Source: Christensenella sp034926635
GTDB lineage: Bacteria > Bacillota > Clostridia > Christensenellales > Christensenellaceae
Assembly: GCA_034926635.1 (NCBI GenBank)
Contig: JAYFQX010000001.1
Location: 124,001-188,000 of the forward strand
Direction of reading: 5' to 3'
Length of the DNA: 64,000 bases
Shown: in pieces, positions 53,984 through 63,691 of the stretch
Position numbering within the stretch: position 1 is the stretch's first letter
Layout: each line of letters opens with the position of its first letter
Notes under the pieces: generated by a model
Told to the model about the DNA's origin: nothing
The model's database searches: none
What the model saw: only the letters and a program-made list of their open reading frames with translations
Program-made: the position numbers and the translations under genes

Positions 53984-55937
53984 ACTGCGTCACCTCAAAA
54001 TTGTCTTGTTTATAAAAATTTGCATGCTCCGCAATATATTGTTTTCGCGGCTCCACGTTATCACCCATCAAGGTCGTCACGATTTGCTCTACATCGGCAA
54101 GATCGTCGATTGTAACGCGCACCAGCGACCGTTTTGCAGGATCCATCGTCGTTTCCCAGAGCTGTTCGGGGTTCATTTCTCCAAGTCCTTTATACCGCTG
54201 TACTGCATAACCGCGCCCAATTGTCTGCTTTGCGTTTTCCAGTTGCTCTTCATCGTATGCATATAAAACTTTGTTTCCCTTGGAAATCTTGTAAAGTGGC
54301 GGCATCCCGATATAAAGATGACCGTCCGTAATCAAATCCTTGAAGTAACGATAGAAAAATGTAATCAAAATCGCCCGAATATGCCCGCCGTCCTGGTCGG
54401 CATCCGAGAGGATGATAACTTTATCGTATTTTATATTTGCAAGATTAAAACTATCGTCAAACCCAGCGCCAAGAGCAGTAATAATGGAACGGAATTCATC
54501 GTTTGCAAGCACTTGATCCGTACGCTTTTTTTCTACGTTAAGTGGTTTCCCGCGCAGTGGCAGAATTGCTTGAAACTTTCTGTCGCGTCCTTGCTTGGCA
54601 CTTCCACCCGCACTATCTCCCTCAACGATAAACAACTCGTTGAGCTCCGGTTTGCGACCGCTGCAAGCAGATAATTTCCCGACAAGAGGTGCGTTCTCCA
54701 GCTTGTTTTTCGCACGTTCTACCTTCTTTGCCTTGCGCGCAGCTTCCCTGACGTGTGCTGCGGAAACAGCCTTTTCCACGATCCGCATGCACATCTGCGT
54801 GTTGTTAAGATCCGACATAAATGCAGATAACTGTTCCGTTACCACCGCTTCCACAGCAACGCGCGCTTCTGCGTTACCTAGTTTGGTTTTTGTCTGTCCT
54901 TCAAACTGTACATTCTTCATTTTCAGGTTTACCACAGCACATAAGCCTTCCCGAAAATCATCCCCCGTCAGATTCGGCATTTTTTCTTTCAAAAGGTTAT
55001 TGCTTCGTGCATAATCATTCATTACCTTGGTGAGAGCTGCTTTAAATCCAGTTTCGTGCATACCGCCTTCCGTTGTAGGGATATTATTGACGTAAGAAAA
55101 AATGCTTTCTGTATAACTGGAATTATACTGAATCGCAATACTGACGATAATATCGTTTTTCTGCCCTTCCAGCAAAATCGGCGCAGCATGCAGCGGCGTT
55201 TTATCTTTGTTTAAATATAATACAAAATCAACCACACCACCGTTATACTCAAAAACATCTCTGCGTGGCCGGCCTGCCGTCATTTGGTGTTCATCAATCA
55301 ACGTGATCTTCAATCCTTTTGTTAAAAAAGCAAGCTCACGCAACCTTCTGCGGATTACATCATAGTTAAAATGAATGTCGTCAAATACCGTATCATCCGG
55401 CAAAAACGTAACTTTCGTTCCCTTTTTTCGACATTCTCCGATTTCTTTCAGCGGCGCAACAGGAATCCCAACCTGCATTTTGCCTTTGGAATCGGTTTCG
55501 GTTACATAATGCTGGAAATAGGTTTTTCCGTTCTGATATACCTCAACATCGAGCCATTTGGAAAGCGCATTTACAACAGATGCCCCCACGCCGTGCAAGC
55601 CCCCGGAATATGCATAATTTTCATTGTTAAATTTTCCGCCTGCATGCAGCTGTGTGAAAACAACTTCAACACCGGAAATTTTTAGCTCTGGATGCAGACC
55701 CGTAGGAATACCCCTGCCGTTATCTTCGACCGATACAGACCCGTCCGCATGTAAGGTAACAGTAAGCCTGTCCGCATATCCGTTTGCTGCTTCATCGATC
55801 CCATTATCAACAATTTCCCATAACAAATGGTGAAGCCCTTTTAAACTGGTAGTACCAATATACATACCTGGCCGGCGACGTACTGCAAGTAGCCCCTCAA
55901 GCACTTGTATGTCCCCAGCGGTATATGTTTTAGACAT
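53973..55937 (-). CDS. Type IIA topoisomerase subunit B (GyrB/ParE-like)
   Basis: 654 residues from ATG 55935-55937 with GGAGG upstream. GHKL ATPase with EIVDNGIDEA, DNGRGIPTG and SGGLHGVGASVVNALS; TOPRIM with VEGDSAGGSAKQGRDR and LSDADQDGGHI; RYKGLGEMNPEQLWETT at the end. No dnaA, dnaN or recF nearby, where the main gyrB normally lies, so this is probably the second pair (ParE-type). Opens or unknots DNA with the A subunit. Confidence 0.87.
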   Translation of the reverse strand: MSKTYTAGDIQVLEGLLAVRRRPGMYIGTTSLKGLHHLLWEIVDNGIDEAANGYADRLTVTLHADGSVSVEDNGRGIPTGLHPELKISGVEVVFTQLHAGGKFNNENYAYSGGLHGVGASVVNALSKWLDVEVYQNGKTYFQHYVTETDSKGKMQVGIPVAPLKEIGECRKKGTKVTFLPDDTVFDDIHFNYDVIRRRLRELAFLTKGLKITLIDEHQMTAGRPRRDVFEYNGGVVDFVLYLNKDKTPLHAAPILLEGQKNDIIVSIAIQYNSSYTESIFSYVNNIPTTEGGMHETGFKAALTKVMNDYARSNNLLKEKMPNLTGDDFREGLCAVVNLKMKNVQFEGQTKTKLGNAEARVAVEAVVTEQLSAFMSDLNNTQMCMRIVEKAVSAAHVREAARKAKKVERAKNKLENAPLVGKLSACSGRKPELNELFIVEGDSAGGSAKQGRDRKFQAILPLRGKPLNVEKKRTDQVLANDEFRSIITALGAGFDDSFNLANIKYDKVIILSDADQDGGHIRAILITFFYRYFKDLITDGHLYIGMPPLYKISKGNKVLYAYDEEQLENAKQTIGRGYAVQRYKGLGEMNPEQLWETTMDPAKRSLVRVTIDDLADVEQIVTTLMGDNVEPRKQYIAEHANFYKQDNFEVTQYED

Positions 55938-55983
55938 AATTCGTCCTCCGAATATCACAATATTATGTTATTAAGCCTGTATT

Positions 55984-56012
55984 ATTATATCCCAAACCAC
56001 AAAATATAGCAA
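55984..56012 (-). promoter_or_regulatory. Promoter of the topoisomerase operon
   Basis: TTGCTA (56007-56012), 17-base spacer, TATAAT (55984-55989) on the minus strand, about 46 bases before the B-subunit start. Confidence 0.75.
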
Positions 56013-56065
56013 GCGCGGATCAATCAAAAAAGCTTATTACAGAAGGGTTTCCGGCAGCAAAAACA

Positions 56066-56099
56066 AAAAAAGAGCGAAATCAATCCGCTCTTCTTTTTC
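56066..56099 (-). terminator. Intrinsic terminator after clpX
   Basis: Six-bp stem (AGAGCG with CGCTCT) with an A-run on the left that becomes a T-run on the minus strand, eleven bases after the clpX stop. Confidence 0.85.
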
Positions 56100-56109
56100 T
56101 GTTTTGCAC

Positions 56110-57396
56110 TCAGGAAACCGACTCTTCCGGTTTCGTAGCCGGCTCGATTTGCGGTGTCACAGGTTTCTCTCCAAACACCAGCATCGGCTTTCTGTTTTTA
56201 ATCGTGTCCTTCGTCACCACGCATTTCAAGATATCATTCCGAGATGGAATATCATACATAATATCCATCATAGAAGATTCCAAAATACTGCGCAACCCGC
56301 GCGCGCCTGTCTTTCGCTCAATTGCAAGACGCGCAACCTCCTGCAGCGCCTCTTCATCAAATTCCAATTCTACGCCATCAATCTCAAACAATTTTTTATA
56401 CTGCTTGGTCAATGCGTTTTTCGGTTTTTTCAGAATATCAACCAAAGCTTTTTCATCCAGATTATGCAAGTTTACAACCACCGGCAGTCTGCCAACAAAT
56501 TCCGGAATCAAGCCATAGCTCAAAAGATCCTCTGATTCCAGTTGTTCAAACAATTCGCCGATATTCTTTTCAACTTTGCTTACAACGTCAGCGCCAAAGC
56601 CCATAGATTTTTTCCCTGTCCGACGCTCAATCACATCGTCCAAACCATCAAAAGCTCCGCCGCAAATAAACAAAATATTGGTTGTGTCAATTTGCAGGAA
56701 ATCCTGATGCGGATGTTTGCGCCCTCCCTGCGGAGGCACACTTGCCACAGTCCCTTCCAAAATCTTCAGCAACGCCTGCTGCACGCCCTCGCCGGAAACG
56801 TCACGCGTAATAGACGGGTTATCGCTTTTACGGGCAATTTTATCGATTTCGTCCACATAGATGATGCCCTTTTGTGCCCTGTCTATGTCGAAATCCGCGG
56901 CCTGAATCAATTTAAGCAAGATATTTTCCACATCTTCGCCTACATAACCCGCTTCTGTCAATGATGTTGCATCCGCCATGGCGAACGGCACATCCAAAAT
57001 ACGAGCCAGAGTTTGCGCAAGCAGAGTCTTTCCGCTTCCTGTCGGTCCAAGCATCAGGATATTACTTTTTTGTATCTCCGTTCCGTCTTCCTTCACTTCC
57101 GCATTGATACGCTTATAATGATTGTAAACAGCAACAGCAAGATACTTCTTTGCCTTATCCTGCCCGATGACATACTCATCCAGAAGGCGTACAATCTCTG
57201 ACGGTTTTGGCGTTTCCTTCAAATCAAATTTTGCAGCTTCTTTGAATTCTTCGTCAATGATTTCCCTGCAAAGTTCTACGCATTCGTCACAAATAAAGAC
57301 ACCCGGGCCGGCGATCAAACGCCGTACTTCTTCTTGCGGTTTTCCGCAAAACGAGCACTTCACCTGTTCTTTGTCATTGTTGAAATTATCGTACAT
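56110..57396 (-). CDS. clpX: ClpX ATPase subunit of the ClpXP protease
   Basis: 428 residues. N-terminal zinc domain with CSFC and CDECVELC; AAA+ core with LMLGPTGSGKTLLAQTLA (Walker A), YVDEIDKIA (Walker B) and the pore loop following GYVGEDVENI; IGF-type ClpP-binding loop is seen as SMGFGAD. Unfolds tagged proteins and feeds them to ClpP. Fifteen bases after clpP, followed by a terminator. Confidence 0.97.
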   Translation of the reverse strand: MYDNFNNDKEQVKCSFCGKPQEEVRRLIAGPGVFICDECVELCREIIDEEFKEAAKFDLKETPKPSEIVRLLDEYVIGQDKAKKYLAVAVYNHYKRINAEVKEDGTEIQKSNILMLGPTGSGKTLLAQTLARILDVPFAMADATSLTEAGYVGEDVENILLKLIQAADFDIDRAQKGIIYVDEIDKIARKSDNPSITRDVSGEGVQQALLKILEGTVASVPPQGGRKHPHQDFLQIDTTNILFICGGAFDGLDDVIERRTGKKSMGFGADVVSKVEKNIGELFEQLESEDLLSYGLIPEFVGRLPVVVNLHNLDEKALVDILKKPKNALTKQYKKLFEIDGVELEFDEEALQEVARLAIERKTGARGLRSILESSMMDIMYDIPSRNDILKCVVTKDTIKNRKPMLVFGEKPVTPQIEPATKPEESVS

Positions 57397-57411
57397 TCCT
57401 GTTGTTCACCT

Positions 57412-57996
57412 CTAATGCTTTGCCGGTATAATCTCGTCTACGATCCCATATGCCAACGCTTCATCCGCTGTCATAAAGTAATCACGCTCCACATCGTTTT
57501 GAATTTTTTCCAGTGTTTGTCCCGTACGTTCGCTCAAAATACGGTTCATCTTTTCCTTAATATCCAAAATTCTCTGCGCATGAATCGCAATATCGGTCGC
57601 TTGACCCTGTGCACCGCCAAGCGGCTGATGGATCATGATCTCACTATTCGGCAATGCCTTTCTTTTTCCTTTGGTTCCCGCCGTCATCAGAAACGCTCCC
57701 ATAGAAGCAGCCATCCCGATACAAATCGTACAGATATCACATTTAATATACTGCATCGTATCATAAATAGCCATACCGGACGTAATGGAACCTCCCGGAC
57801 TGTTGATATACAAATAGATATCCTTATCCGGGTCTTCCGCTTCCAGGAAAATCAACTGTGCAACTACCAAATCTGCCACTGCGTCGTCAATCTCTCCTGT
57901 TAAAAATACAATTCTATCTTTCAGCAAACGGGAGAAAATATCATAAGAACGTTCCCCTTTATTCGTTTGCTCTACTACCATAGGTATTAAACTCAT
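57412..57996 (-). CDS. clpP: ClpP protease subunit
   Basis: 194 residues from ATG 57994-57996 with AGGAGG nine bases upstream; an ATG three codons earlier touches the ribosome site. Catalytic triad Ser98 (GMAASMGAFL), His123 (MIHQPLGG) and Asp172 (VERDYFM). The N-terminal SLIPMVVEQTNKGERSYDIF is typical. Forms the proteolytic chamber used with ClpX. Confidence 0.97.
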   Translation of the reverse strand: MSLIPMVVEQTNKGERSYDIFSRLLKDRIVFLTGEIDDAVADLVVAQLIFLEAEDPDKDIYLYINSPGGSITSGMAIYDTMQYIKCDICTICIGMAASMGAFLMTAGTKGKRKALPNSEIMIHQPLGGAQGQATDIAIHAQRILDIKEKMNRILSERTGQTLEKIQNDVERDYFMTADEALAYGIVDEIIPAKH

Positions 57997-58056
57997 ATAC
58001 AGCATCCTCCTTTGGTGCGTACCTACACCACAGATGCGCTGACGCACCACAAAATT

Positions 58057-59538
58057 TTATTCTTTTGCAGCCGTATCTTCATTTGCAACAGGCTCTTTCG
58101 CCTGCGTATCGTCTGCTTCATCGGCTGCTTTTTCTGTTTCCTTATTCGAAGCAGATTTCTTTGCAGAAGACTTTTTGTCAGAAGCAGATTTTGTAGATTT
58201 TTTAGCAGCTTTCTTTTCTTCCGCCGCAGCTTTTTCCGCCTCTTCCTTTGCATCCACTTCTTCTACCACAGCTTTGGAGACAAGGTAATCAAACAATTGT
58301 TCCATTGCTACGCGGTCTTTGAAGTAATCAATCTCCTGCGCTCCAAGCATATCCTTATATTCCTGAACCGTCTTGTTCTCCGCTTTTGCAAGTTCCTCAT
58401 ATTTCTTTTCTATTTCTTCTTCGGTCGGATCGATTTTCAGCTCTTTCAAAAGCTCTTCCACCGCGAGGCGCATCCGCACCTGTTTTGCTGCATCTTCTTT
58501 ATATTGCGCACGGAAGTCTTCCATCGTCATTCCGATATATTCCAAATAATCTTCGAGCTTCATGCCCTGGTACATCAGCTGGTAGGCCATCTGCTGCACC
58601 TGATAATCAATCTGGTTTTCCACCATAACATCCGGAATATCAGCCTCCATACCATCTGCAACCGCAGTCAAAAGCTGGTTCTCCATCTCTGCCTTTGCGC
58701 GCAAATCAGCGCGTTCCTGCATCTTTTTCTTGATATCTTTCTTATAGTCTGCAAGAGTATCAAACTCCGAAACATCCTGTGCAAACTCGTCGTCTATCTC
58801 CGGGAGTTCCTTTTCTTTTACTGTATGCAGCGTAATTGCAAACACCGCATCCTTGCCCGCCAACTCAGGGGTATACCCTTCCGGGAAAGTGACATTGATA
58901 TCCCTCTTGTCACCAGACTTCATCCCAACAATTTGTTCCTCGAATCCAGGGATAAAACGTCCGTCTCCAAGCACAAGCGACTGATCTTTTGCTTCGCCAC
59001 CCTGGAACGGCACACCGTCTACCGAACCGACAAAGTCAACAATTACGGTATCGCCATCTTTTGCTTCCCGATCCACTTCATTCCATCTAGCATTTTGGTC
59101 ACGCGTTTTTTCTACTTCTGCGTCGACATCCTTTGCCGAGATTTTCTCAACAGGCTTCTTTACTGCAAGACCTTCATATTTGCCAAGCTTCACTTCGGGT
59201 TTCACAAAAACCTCTGCCGTAAATACTACACCGTCTTTCTTATCAATGCTGACCACGTCATAATCCGGGCGCGATACCACATCAAGTTTATTATCTTCGA
59301 CCGCTGCTCTGTAAGCTTCTGGAATTACTTCATCCAGCGCATCTTCGTAAAATACCTGAGGACCATAGTAATTCTCGATGATTGCCCGAGGCGCTTTACC
59401 CTTTCTGAAACCGGGAATATTGAATTTTCCTTTCAGTTTCTTGTAGGCATTCGCGATACCTTCCTCGAACTTGTCGCCGGAAACGGTGATCTCAAATTTT
59501 ACTTTATTGCCGTCCAGCTTCTCTAATTTAGCAGCCAT
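58057..59538 (-). CDS. tig: Trigger factor with long acidic/basic tail
   Basis: Ribosome-bound chaperone with peptidyl-prolyl isomerase activity. 493 residues from ATG 59536-59538 with AGGAGG upstream. The ribosome-binding signature is GFRKGKAPRAII; the FKBP-type domain has AKDGDTVIVDFVGSVDGVPF; the C-terminal chaperone arms follow. Unusually, the last 68 residues (about 426-493) are low-complexity, rich in Lys, Ala, Glu and Ser, with no counterpart in the standard protein of about 430 residues. Upstream of clpP, standard order. Confidence 0.96.
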   Translation of the reverse strand: MAAKLEKLDGNKVKFEITVSGDKFEEGIANAYKKLKGKFNIPGFRKGKAPRAIIENYYGPQVFYEDALDEVIPEAYRAAVEDNKLDVVSRPDYDVVSIDKKDGVVFTAEVFVKPEVKLGKYEGLAVKKPVEKISAKDVDAEVEKTRDQNARWNEVDREAKDGDTVIVDFVGSVDGVPFQGGEAKDQSLVLGDGRFIPGFEEQIVGMKSGDKRDINVTFPEGYTPELAGKDAVFAITLHTVKEKELPEIDDEFAQDVSEFDTLADYKKDIKKKMQERADLRAKAEMENQLLTAVADGMEADIPDVMVENQIDYQVQQMAYQLMYQGMKLEDYLEYIGMTMEDFRAQYKEDAAKQVRMRLAVEELLKELKIDPTEEEIEKKYEELAKAENKTVQEYKDMLGAQEIDYFKDRVAMEQLFDYLVSKAVVEEVDAKEEAEKAAAEEKKAAKKSTKSASDKKSSAKKSASNKETEKAADEADDTQAKEPVANEDTAAKE

Positions 59539-59593
59539 ATTTTTCCTCCTAATTGTTACAAAACTTACAAAATTATAGAACAATACAGGAAAC

Positions 59594-59622
59594 AGTATAC
59601 TATATTTATAACCCACACGCAA
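59594..59622 (-). promoter_or_regulatory. Promoter of tig-clpP-clpX
   Basis: TTGCGT (59617-59622), 17-base spacer, TATACT (59594-59599) on the minus strand, giving a leader of about 50 bases. No CIRCE or CtsR-type direct repeat is seen. Confidence 0.65.
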
Positions 59623-59643
59623 CAAAAATTAACAGATTATACA

Positions 59644-61407
59644 TTATTCCCGTATCAAAGCACGTTTCCCCGCTCCAATCAAATCAGGTCTTTGTGCAAG
59701 CTTCAGTGCGCGTTTTACAAGGGTTTTATTTTGAGGATTTTTATAATGAATCAATGCGCGCTGCATGGCTTTCTCATCCGCTGATTTAGGCACATGCACC
59801 TTCTTGCCCGTCGCAGGATCAATCCCCGTATAAAACATACAAGACGAAAGCGTCCCCGGCGTGGGATAAAAATCCTGTGCCTGTTCCGGCATAAAACCTG
59901 TATCACGGATAAACTCCGCAAGAGCCACGGCATCCTCCATGGTGCTTCCCGGATGCGATGACATAAAATACGGCAGGACATACTGCTTCTTGCCATATTT
60001 TTTAGAAACCGCTTCAAATTTGCGGCAAAACTGTTCATATTTCTCTATCTCTGGTTTTCCCATCAGTGGCAAAACATTACGGCTTACATGTTCCGGCGCT
60101 AATTTCAGTTGTCCACTGACATGGTGTGCCGCCAGCTCACGGATAAACTCGTCGCTCTGATCCAGCAACGCATAATCGTAGCGGATTCCCGAACGAATAA
60201 AAACATGATTAATCCCTTTGATACCGCGCAGCTTCTTCAAGAGCCGCACATACCTTCGTTGATCCACCACAAGATATTTACATTTTTGGGGTGTCAGGCA
60301 CCTTCTTGCCGTACATTTTCCGTGCGAATTTGAGCAACCTGCGCCATAAAAATTTGCGGTCGGTCCGCCTACATCGTGGATGCTTCCCTTAAAATCCTTA
60401 TCTTTCAAAAAAGATTGCGCCTCATCAATTACACTTTTTTCACTGCGCCACACAATATCCTTGCCCTGGTGGTAATAGAGCGCACAAAACGAACACGCAC
60501 CGATACAGCCGCGTGTAGCCGTAATGCTGTATTTTACTTCCGTCAGCGCCGGAATCGGCAGCGTATACATCGGATGTGCACTGCGCGCATAAGGTAAATC
60601 ATACACAAAATCCATTTCCTGCTGATTAAGTGGCTGTGCCGGTACATTTTGTACAACATATTCCGCTTCTTGTTTTTGCACCAAGGTACTTGTGCGATTG
60701 TGCATTTGTGTCATAAAGGCATCGGCATAAAGCCTTTTTTGCACTTTTACATCTTTAAAAGACGGCATCTTAATATAATCGTAAACCCGCTCCAAATCTT
60801 TTGCTCGATATGCGGTTCCTTCTATATAAGTAATATCACACGCAGCAAGCCCCCCGTCCAGCGCCTCCGCAATCTGTATGATTGCACGCTCGCCCATTCC
60901 ATATACCAGAATATCTGCAGTGCTGTCCGTCAGGATCGATGGCAACACCCGATCAGACCAATAGTCATAATGTGCAAAGCGTCGCAGGCTTGCTTCAAGT
61001 CCCCCTATGATGATCGGGATATCGCCATATGCCTCACGTATTTTTTTGGCATAAGCAATCGTTGCACGTTCCGGTCTTTTCCCTGTCTTTCCACCCGGTG
61101 TATAAAGATCCTTCGCGCGACGTTTTTTATTAACCGTATAAAGATTTACCATGCTGTCCATGTTCCCCGCACTGATCAAAAAACCAAGGCGCGGTCTTCC
61201 CAGACGCTTCATGCTGTCCGTGCTCTTCCAGTTTGGCTGGGCGATAATCCCCACGGAATACCCGTGTGCAACCAAATAGCGGGAAATAATCGCATGTGCA
61301 AACGAAGGGTGATCAACATAAGCATCTCCCGTTACTAAAACAAAATCCAGTTGCTCGATTCCGTCCTCTTTCATATCCGCCACGTTGACGGGTAAAAAAC
61401 CATCCAT
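59644..61407 (-). CDS. YgiQ-family radical SAM protein
   Basis: 587 residues. N-terminal domain with GDAYVDHPSFAHAIISRYL and IPIIIGGLEASLRRFAHYDYW; radical SAM core with the cluster motif in RGCIGACSFCALYYH (CxxxCxxC); then GGPTANFYGAGC with a further cysteine-rich part (CTARRC) and a C-terminal domain ending RKRALI-like. The family (UPF0313) is conserved but its reaction is not established. It stands alone between rnpB and tig. Confidence 0.92.
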   Translation of the reverse strand: MDGFLPVNVADMKEDGIEQLDFVLVTGDAYVDHPSFAHAIISRYLVAHGYSVGIIAQPNWKSTDSMKRLGRPRLGFLISAGNMDSMVNLYTVNKKRRAKDLYTPGGKTGKRPERATIAYAKKIREAYGDIPIIIGGLEASLRRFAHYDYWSDRVLPSILTDSTADILVYGMGERAIIQIAEALDGGLAACDITYIEGTAYRAKDLERVYDYIKMPSFKDVKVQKRLYADAFMTQMHNRTSTLVQKQEAEYVVQNVPAQPLNQQEMDFVYDLPYARSAHPMYTLPIPALTEVKYSITATRGCIGACSFCALYYHQGKDIVWRSEKSVIDEAQSFLKDKDFKGSIHDVGGPTANFYGAGCSNSHGKCTARRCLTPQKCKYLVVDQRRYVRLLKKLRGIKGINHVFIRSGIRYDYALLDQSDEFIRELAAHHVSGQLKLAPEHVSRNVLPLMGKPEIEKYEQFCRKFEAVSKKYGKKQYVLPYFMSSHPGSTMEDAVALAEFIRDTGFMPEQAQDFYPTPGTLSSCMFYTGIDPATGKKVHVPKSADEKAMQRALIHYKNPQNKTLVKRALKLAQRPDLIGAGKRALIRE

Positions 61408-61463
61408 AAATAACCTCTTTCGCGCGAAGTCACATATTTTTTTGATATAACTACGCTAATAAG

Positions 61464-61490
61464 CAAAAAAACAGCATATGCTGTTTTTGC
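61464..61490 (-). terminator. Terminator of the rnpB transcript
   Basis: Palindrome AAAACAGCATATGCTGTTTT with a T-run in the minus direction, about 12 bases past the rnpB 3' end. Confidence 0.87.
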
Positions 61491-61501
61491 TTAAAATGTT
61501 T

Positions 61502-61834
61502 TGAGACAGACCTATAAGCCGGGTTCTGTTTTGATGGCCATCTATCTAGGCCGCCTGTTACCAAACGGCTCATGCGATTACAAGGGACGTGGCGGGCCGC
61601 CATTCAATGTCCCTATATCAATCTTGCACCAAGCGGGGTTTACATTGCGCGATATGTCGCCATAACGCCGGTGAGCTCTTACCTCGCCTTTCCACCCTTA
61701 CACCGTCAAACGATGCGGTTTATTTCTGTTGCACTTTCCTTGGAGTCGCCTCCACCGGGTGTTACCCGGCGCCCTGCCCTATGGAGCCCGGACTTTCCTC
61801 ACGCAAAACGCGCGCGACCATCCAGTCTGCTCAA
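61502..61834 (-). ncRNA. rnpB: RNase P RNA
   Basis: Catalytic RNA that trims tRNA 5' leaders. On the minus strand the conserved 5' core GAGGAAAGTCCGGGC and 3' core ACAGAACCCGGCTTATAGG are present and pair as P4; the ends GAGCAGAC and GTCTGTCTC form P1. AAGTGCAACAGAAA and GGTAAGAGCTCACCGG are the usual internal landmarks. Ends are placed by P1 and are good to a few bases. The 5' end lies directly after the stop codon of the zinc-ribbon gene, so it may be processed from that transcript. Confidence 0.96.
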
Positions 61835-61837
61835 ATA

Positions 61838-62566
61838 TTAATCTTCAACGACATAAAGGATCCGTCCGCAGTTCTCGCATTCCACAACGTTTCCTTCCAC
61901 CTTCAAGCTTTGTAAAACGCCGGAAGGCAGCTGCATCTTGCATCCTTCGCAGCGATCCCCCACCAATTTTGCCATTGGGTTGGGACGGTGCTGCTTAATC
62001 TGCTTATATTTTAGCATCAGCGGCTCATCAATTCCCTTTGCCGCCTGCGTGACACCCGTGCGCAGCGCTTCCAAATCATCTTTTCCTGCGCTTAATTCCT
62101 TTGCGTGCGCTTCTTTATATTGATCAAACATCTTCTTGGCATTGCTCATCTTTACAAGCGTTTCTTTTATTTCGCCTTCGGACTTCTCAAGCTGATGCAT
62201 GATTTCCACAACTTTACGCTTGTTCAGCTCAATTGCAGCCTTCATCGACTCACATTCTTTTACCATTTCCTTTACGTCTTCTGGAAAAAGATCTTCTAAA
62301 TCATAATCTGCAATTTCAGAAATTTCTTCCCGTTTTTCCTTCATTTGCTTTTTCAGCATCTCAACCTGGCTGGAAACTTCACCTAATTTATTTTGCAGAA
62401 GCATGGATTCCTGTTCTGCCTGTTTTAGTTTTTGCTGGTTTAACTGAAACACCTGCTGCTGATGCAGCAATTTTTTACGTGTTTCCGTATTCCGTATCGA
62501 TTTTTCATATTCTTCCAGTTTTATTTCGGCACACTGGTATTCCCACAAAGCTTTTAATTTGCTCAA
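61838..62566 (-). CDS. Coiled-coil protein with C-terminal zinc ribbon (C4-type)
   Basis: 242 residues. Residues 1-175 are a long antiparallel-type coiled coil rich in Glu, Lys and Gln; the C-terminus has a four-cysteine zinc ribbon (CEGCKMQLP then CENCGRILY). The family is widely found between the Nif3-like gene and rnpB in Firmicutes and has no settled function. Twelve bases after the Nif3-like gene. Confidence 0.92.
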   Translation of the reverse strand: MSKLKALWEYQCAEIKLEEYEKSIRNTETRKKLLHQQQVFQLNQQKLKQAEQESMLLQNKLGEVSSQVEMLKKQMKEKREEISEIADYDLEDLFPEDVKEMVKECESMKAAIELNKRKVVEIMHQLEKSEGEIKETLVKMSNAKKMFDQYKEAHAKELSAGKDDLEALRTGVTQAAKGIDEPLMLKYKQIKQHRPNPMAKLVGDRCEGCKMQLPSGVLQSLKVEGNVVECENCGRILYVVED

Positions 62567-62578
62567 TGATGATCCTCC

Positions 62579-63691
62579 TCAATAATTTACATACGGACGA
62601 TGTAAATTTGCGATATATATATCTACATTATAGTTTACATCATCCATCAATTTTTGTAAACTATCCGCAAATAGTTTACAGAAACACTTCTCTGTATCAA
62701 AATGCCCGGCTTCCGCCAAAACCATTTTCGTGCGTGCGGCATAAAAATTGTGTTTTATTTCACCGGTAATAAAAAGCTGCGCCCCCGTTCGTGCGGCTTT
62801 TTCGATTAAATCTCCGGCAGCACCGCCACATACGCCGATTCTATTAATTTGTAAATCCAAATCACCCGATATACGTACATCCGGGATAAAAAGCGATTCT
62901 TTCAGTCTGTCGACTACAGACCTTACGCTTTCAGTTTTTTCCAGTTGTCCGATAATCCCGATGCCTGCTAATTCTTTCTGCGGATCTCTCAGACAAATTG
63001 CGCTGATCGCGGGTTCTTCATAAGGATGCACCCTGCGAATTCCCGAAAGCACAACCGGTAAATCCGATTCACTGCAGATTGCGGAGACACGAACCTCGTC
63101 CACCGTCTCCAGCTTACCTCTCTCACCAAGAAAAGGATGAGCACCGTCGCAGGGTCTAAACGTCCCTTTCCCTTCAATATTATAGGTGCACTCCGTATAA
63201 TCGCCGAGCCTTCCCGCTCCCGCCTCTGCCATGGCGTCCCTGACTGTCTGCGCATCGTTTAACGGAACATGAACCGCGACTTCCAGATATTTTTCAACTA
63301 TTGTGTCATCTAAATATGAACGCCGTACCAATCCAACTACATCTGCAAGATAAGTATTGATCCCCTGTGGCGAAGCGTCCATACTGGTATGTGCACAATA
63401 CAACGAAATATCGTTTTCTATCAGCGCACGAACGCAGGCTCCCTCATAAGTATCGCTGTCAACATTGTGAATTCCGCGGAATAAAAGCGGATGGTGCGCC
63501 AAAATCAAGTTGCACCGCCTCTCAACAGCTTGCCTGACTACATCTTCGGATACATCAAGGCAAATCATTATCCCTGTTATTTCCTCATTGTGCAGGTTTA
63601 CACTAAATCCAGTATGATCCCAGTCGCATGCAAACGCCGGCGGGGCAATCTTCTCAATCAAGACCTGTACCTGTTTTAATGATATACTCAT
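62579..63691 (-). CDS. Nif3/YqfO-family dinuclear metal protein
   Basis: 370 residues from ATG 63689-63691, with GGAGGTG upstream and an ATGA overlap with the trmK stop. Metal ligands lie in LAHHPLLFRG and AHTSMDASPQGINT, and again in GEIKHNFYAA near the C-terminus. A middle PII-like insertion (about 130-230) with VHPYEEPA is usual in Firmicutes. Proposed as a GTP cyclohydrolase-related or hydrolase fold; true role not established. Confidence 0.93.
   Translation of the reverse strand: MSISLKQVQVLIEKIAPPAFACDWDHTGFSVNLHNEEITGIMICLDVSEDVVRQAVERRCNLILAHHPLLFRGIHNVDSDTYEGACVRALIENDISLYCAHTSMDASPQGINTYLADVVGLVRRSYLDDTIVEKYLEVAVHVPLNDAQTVRDAMAEAGAGRLGDYTECTYNIEGKGTFRPCDGAHPFLGERGKLETVDEVRVSAICSESDLPVVLSGIRRVHPYEEPAISAICLRDPQKELAGIGIIGQLEKTESVRSVVDRLKESLFIPDVRISGDLDLQINRIGVCGGAAGDLIEKAARTGAQLFITGEIKHNFYAARTKMVLAEAGHFDTEKCFCKLFADSLQKLMDDVNYNVDIYIANLHRPYVNY

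Noticed and set aside
58012..59526. 504-codon plus-strand open frame opposite tig
   Set aside because: It is the antisense shadow of the trigger factor gene: Phe/Leu/Arg/His-rich, no family, no ribosome site.
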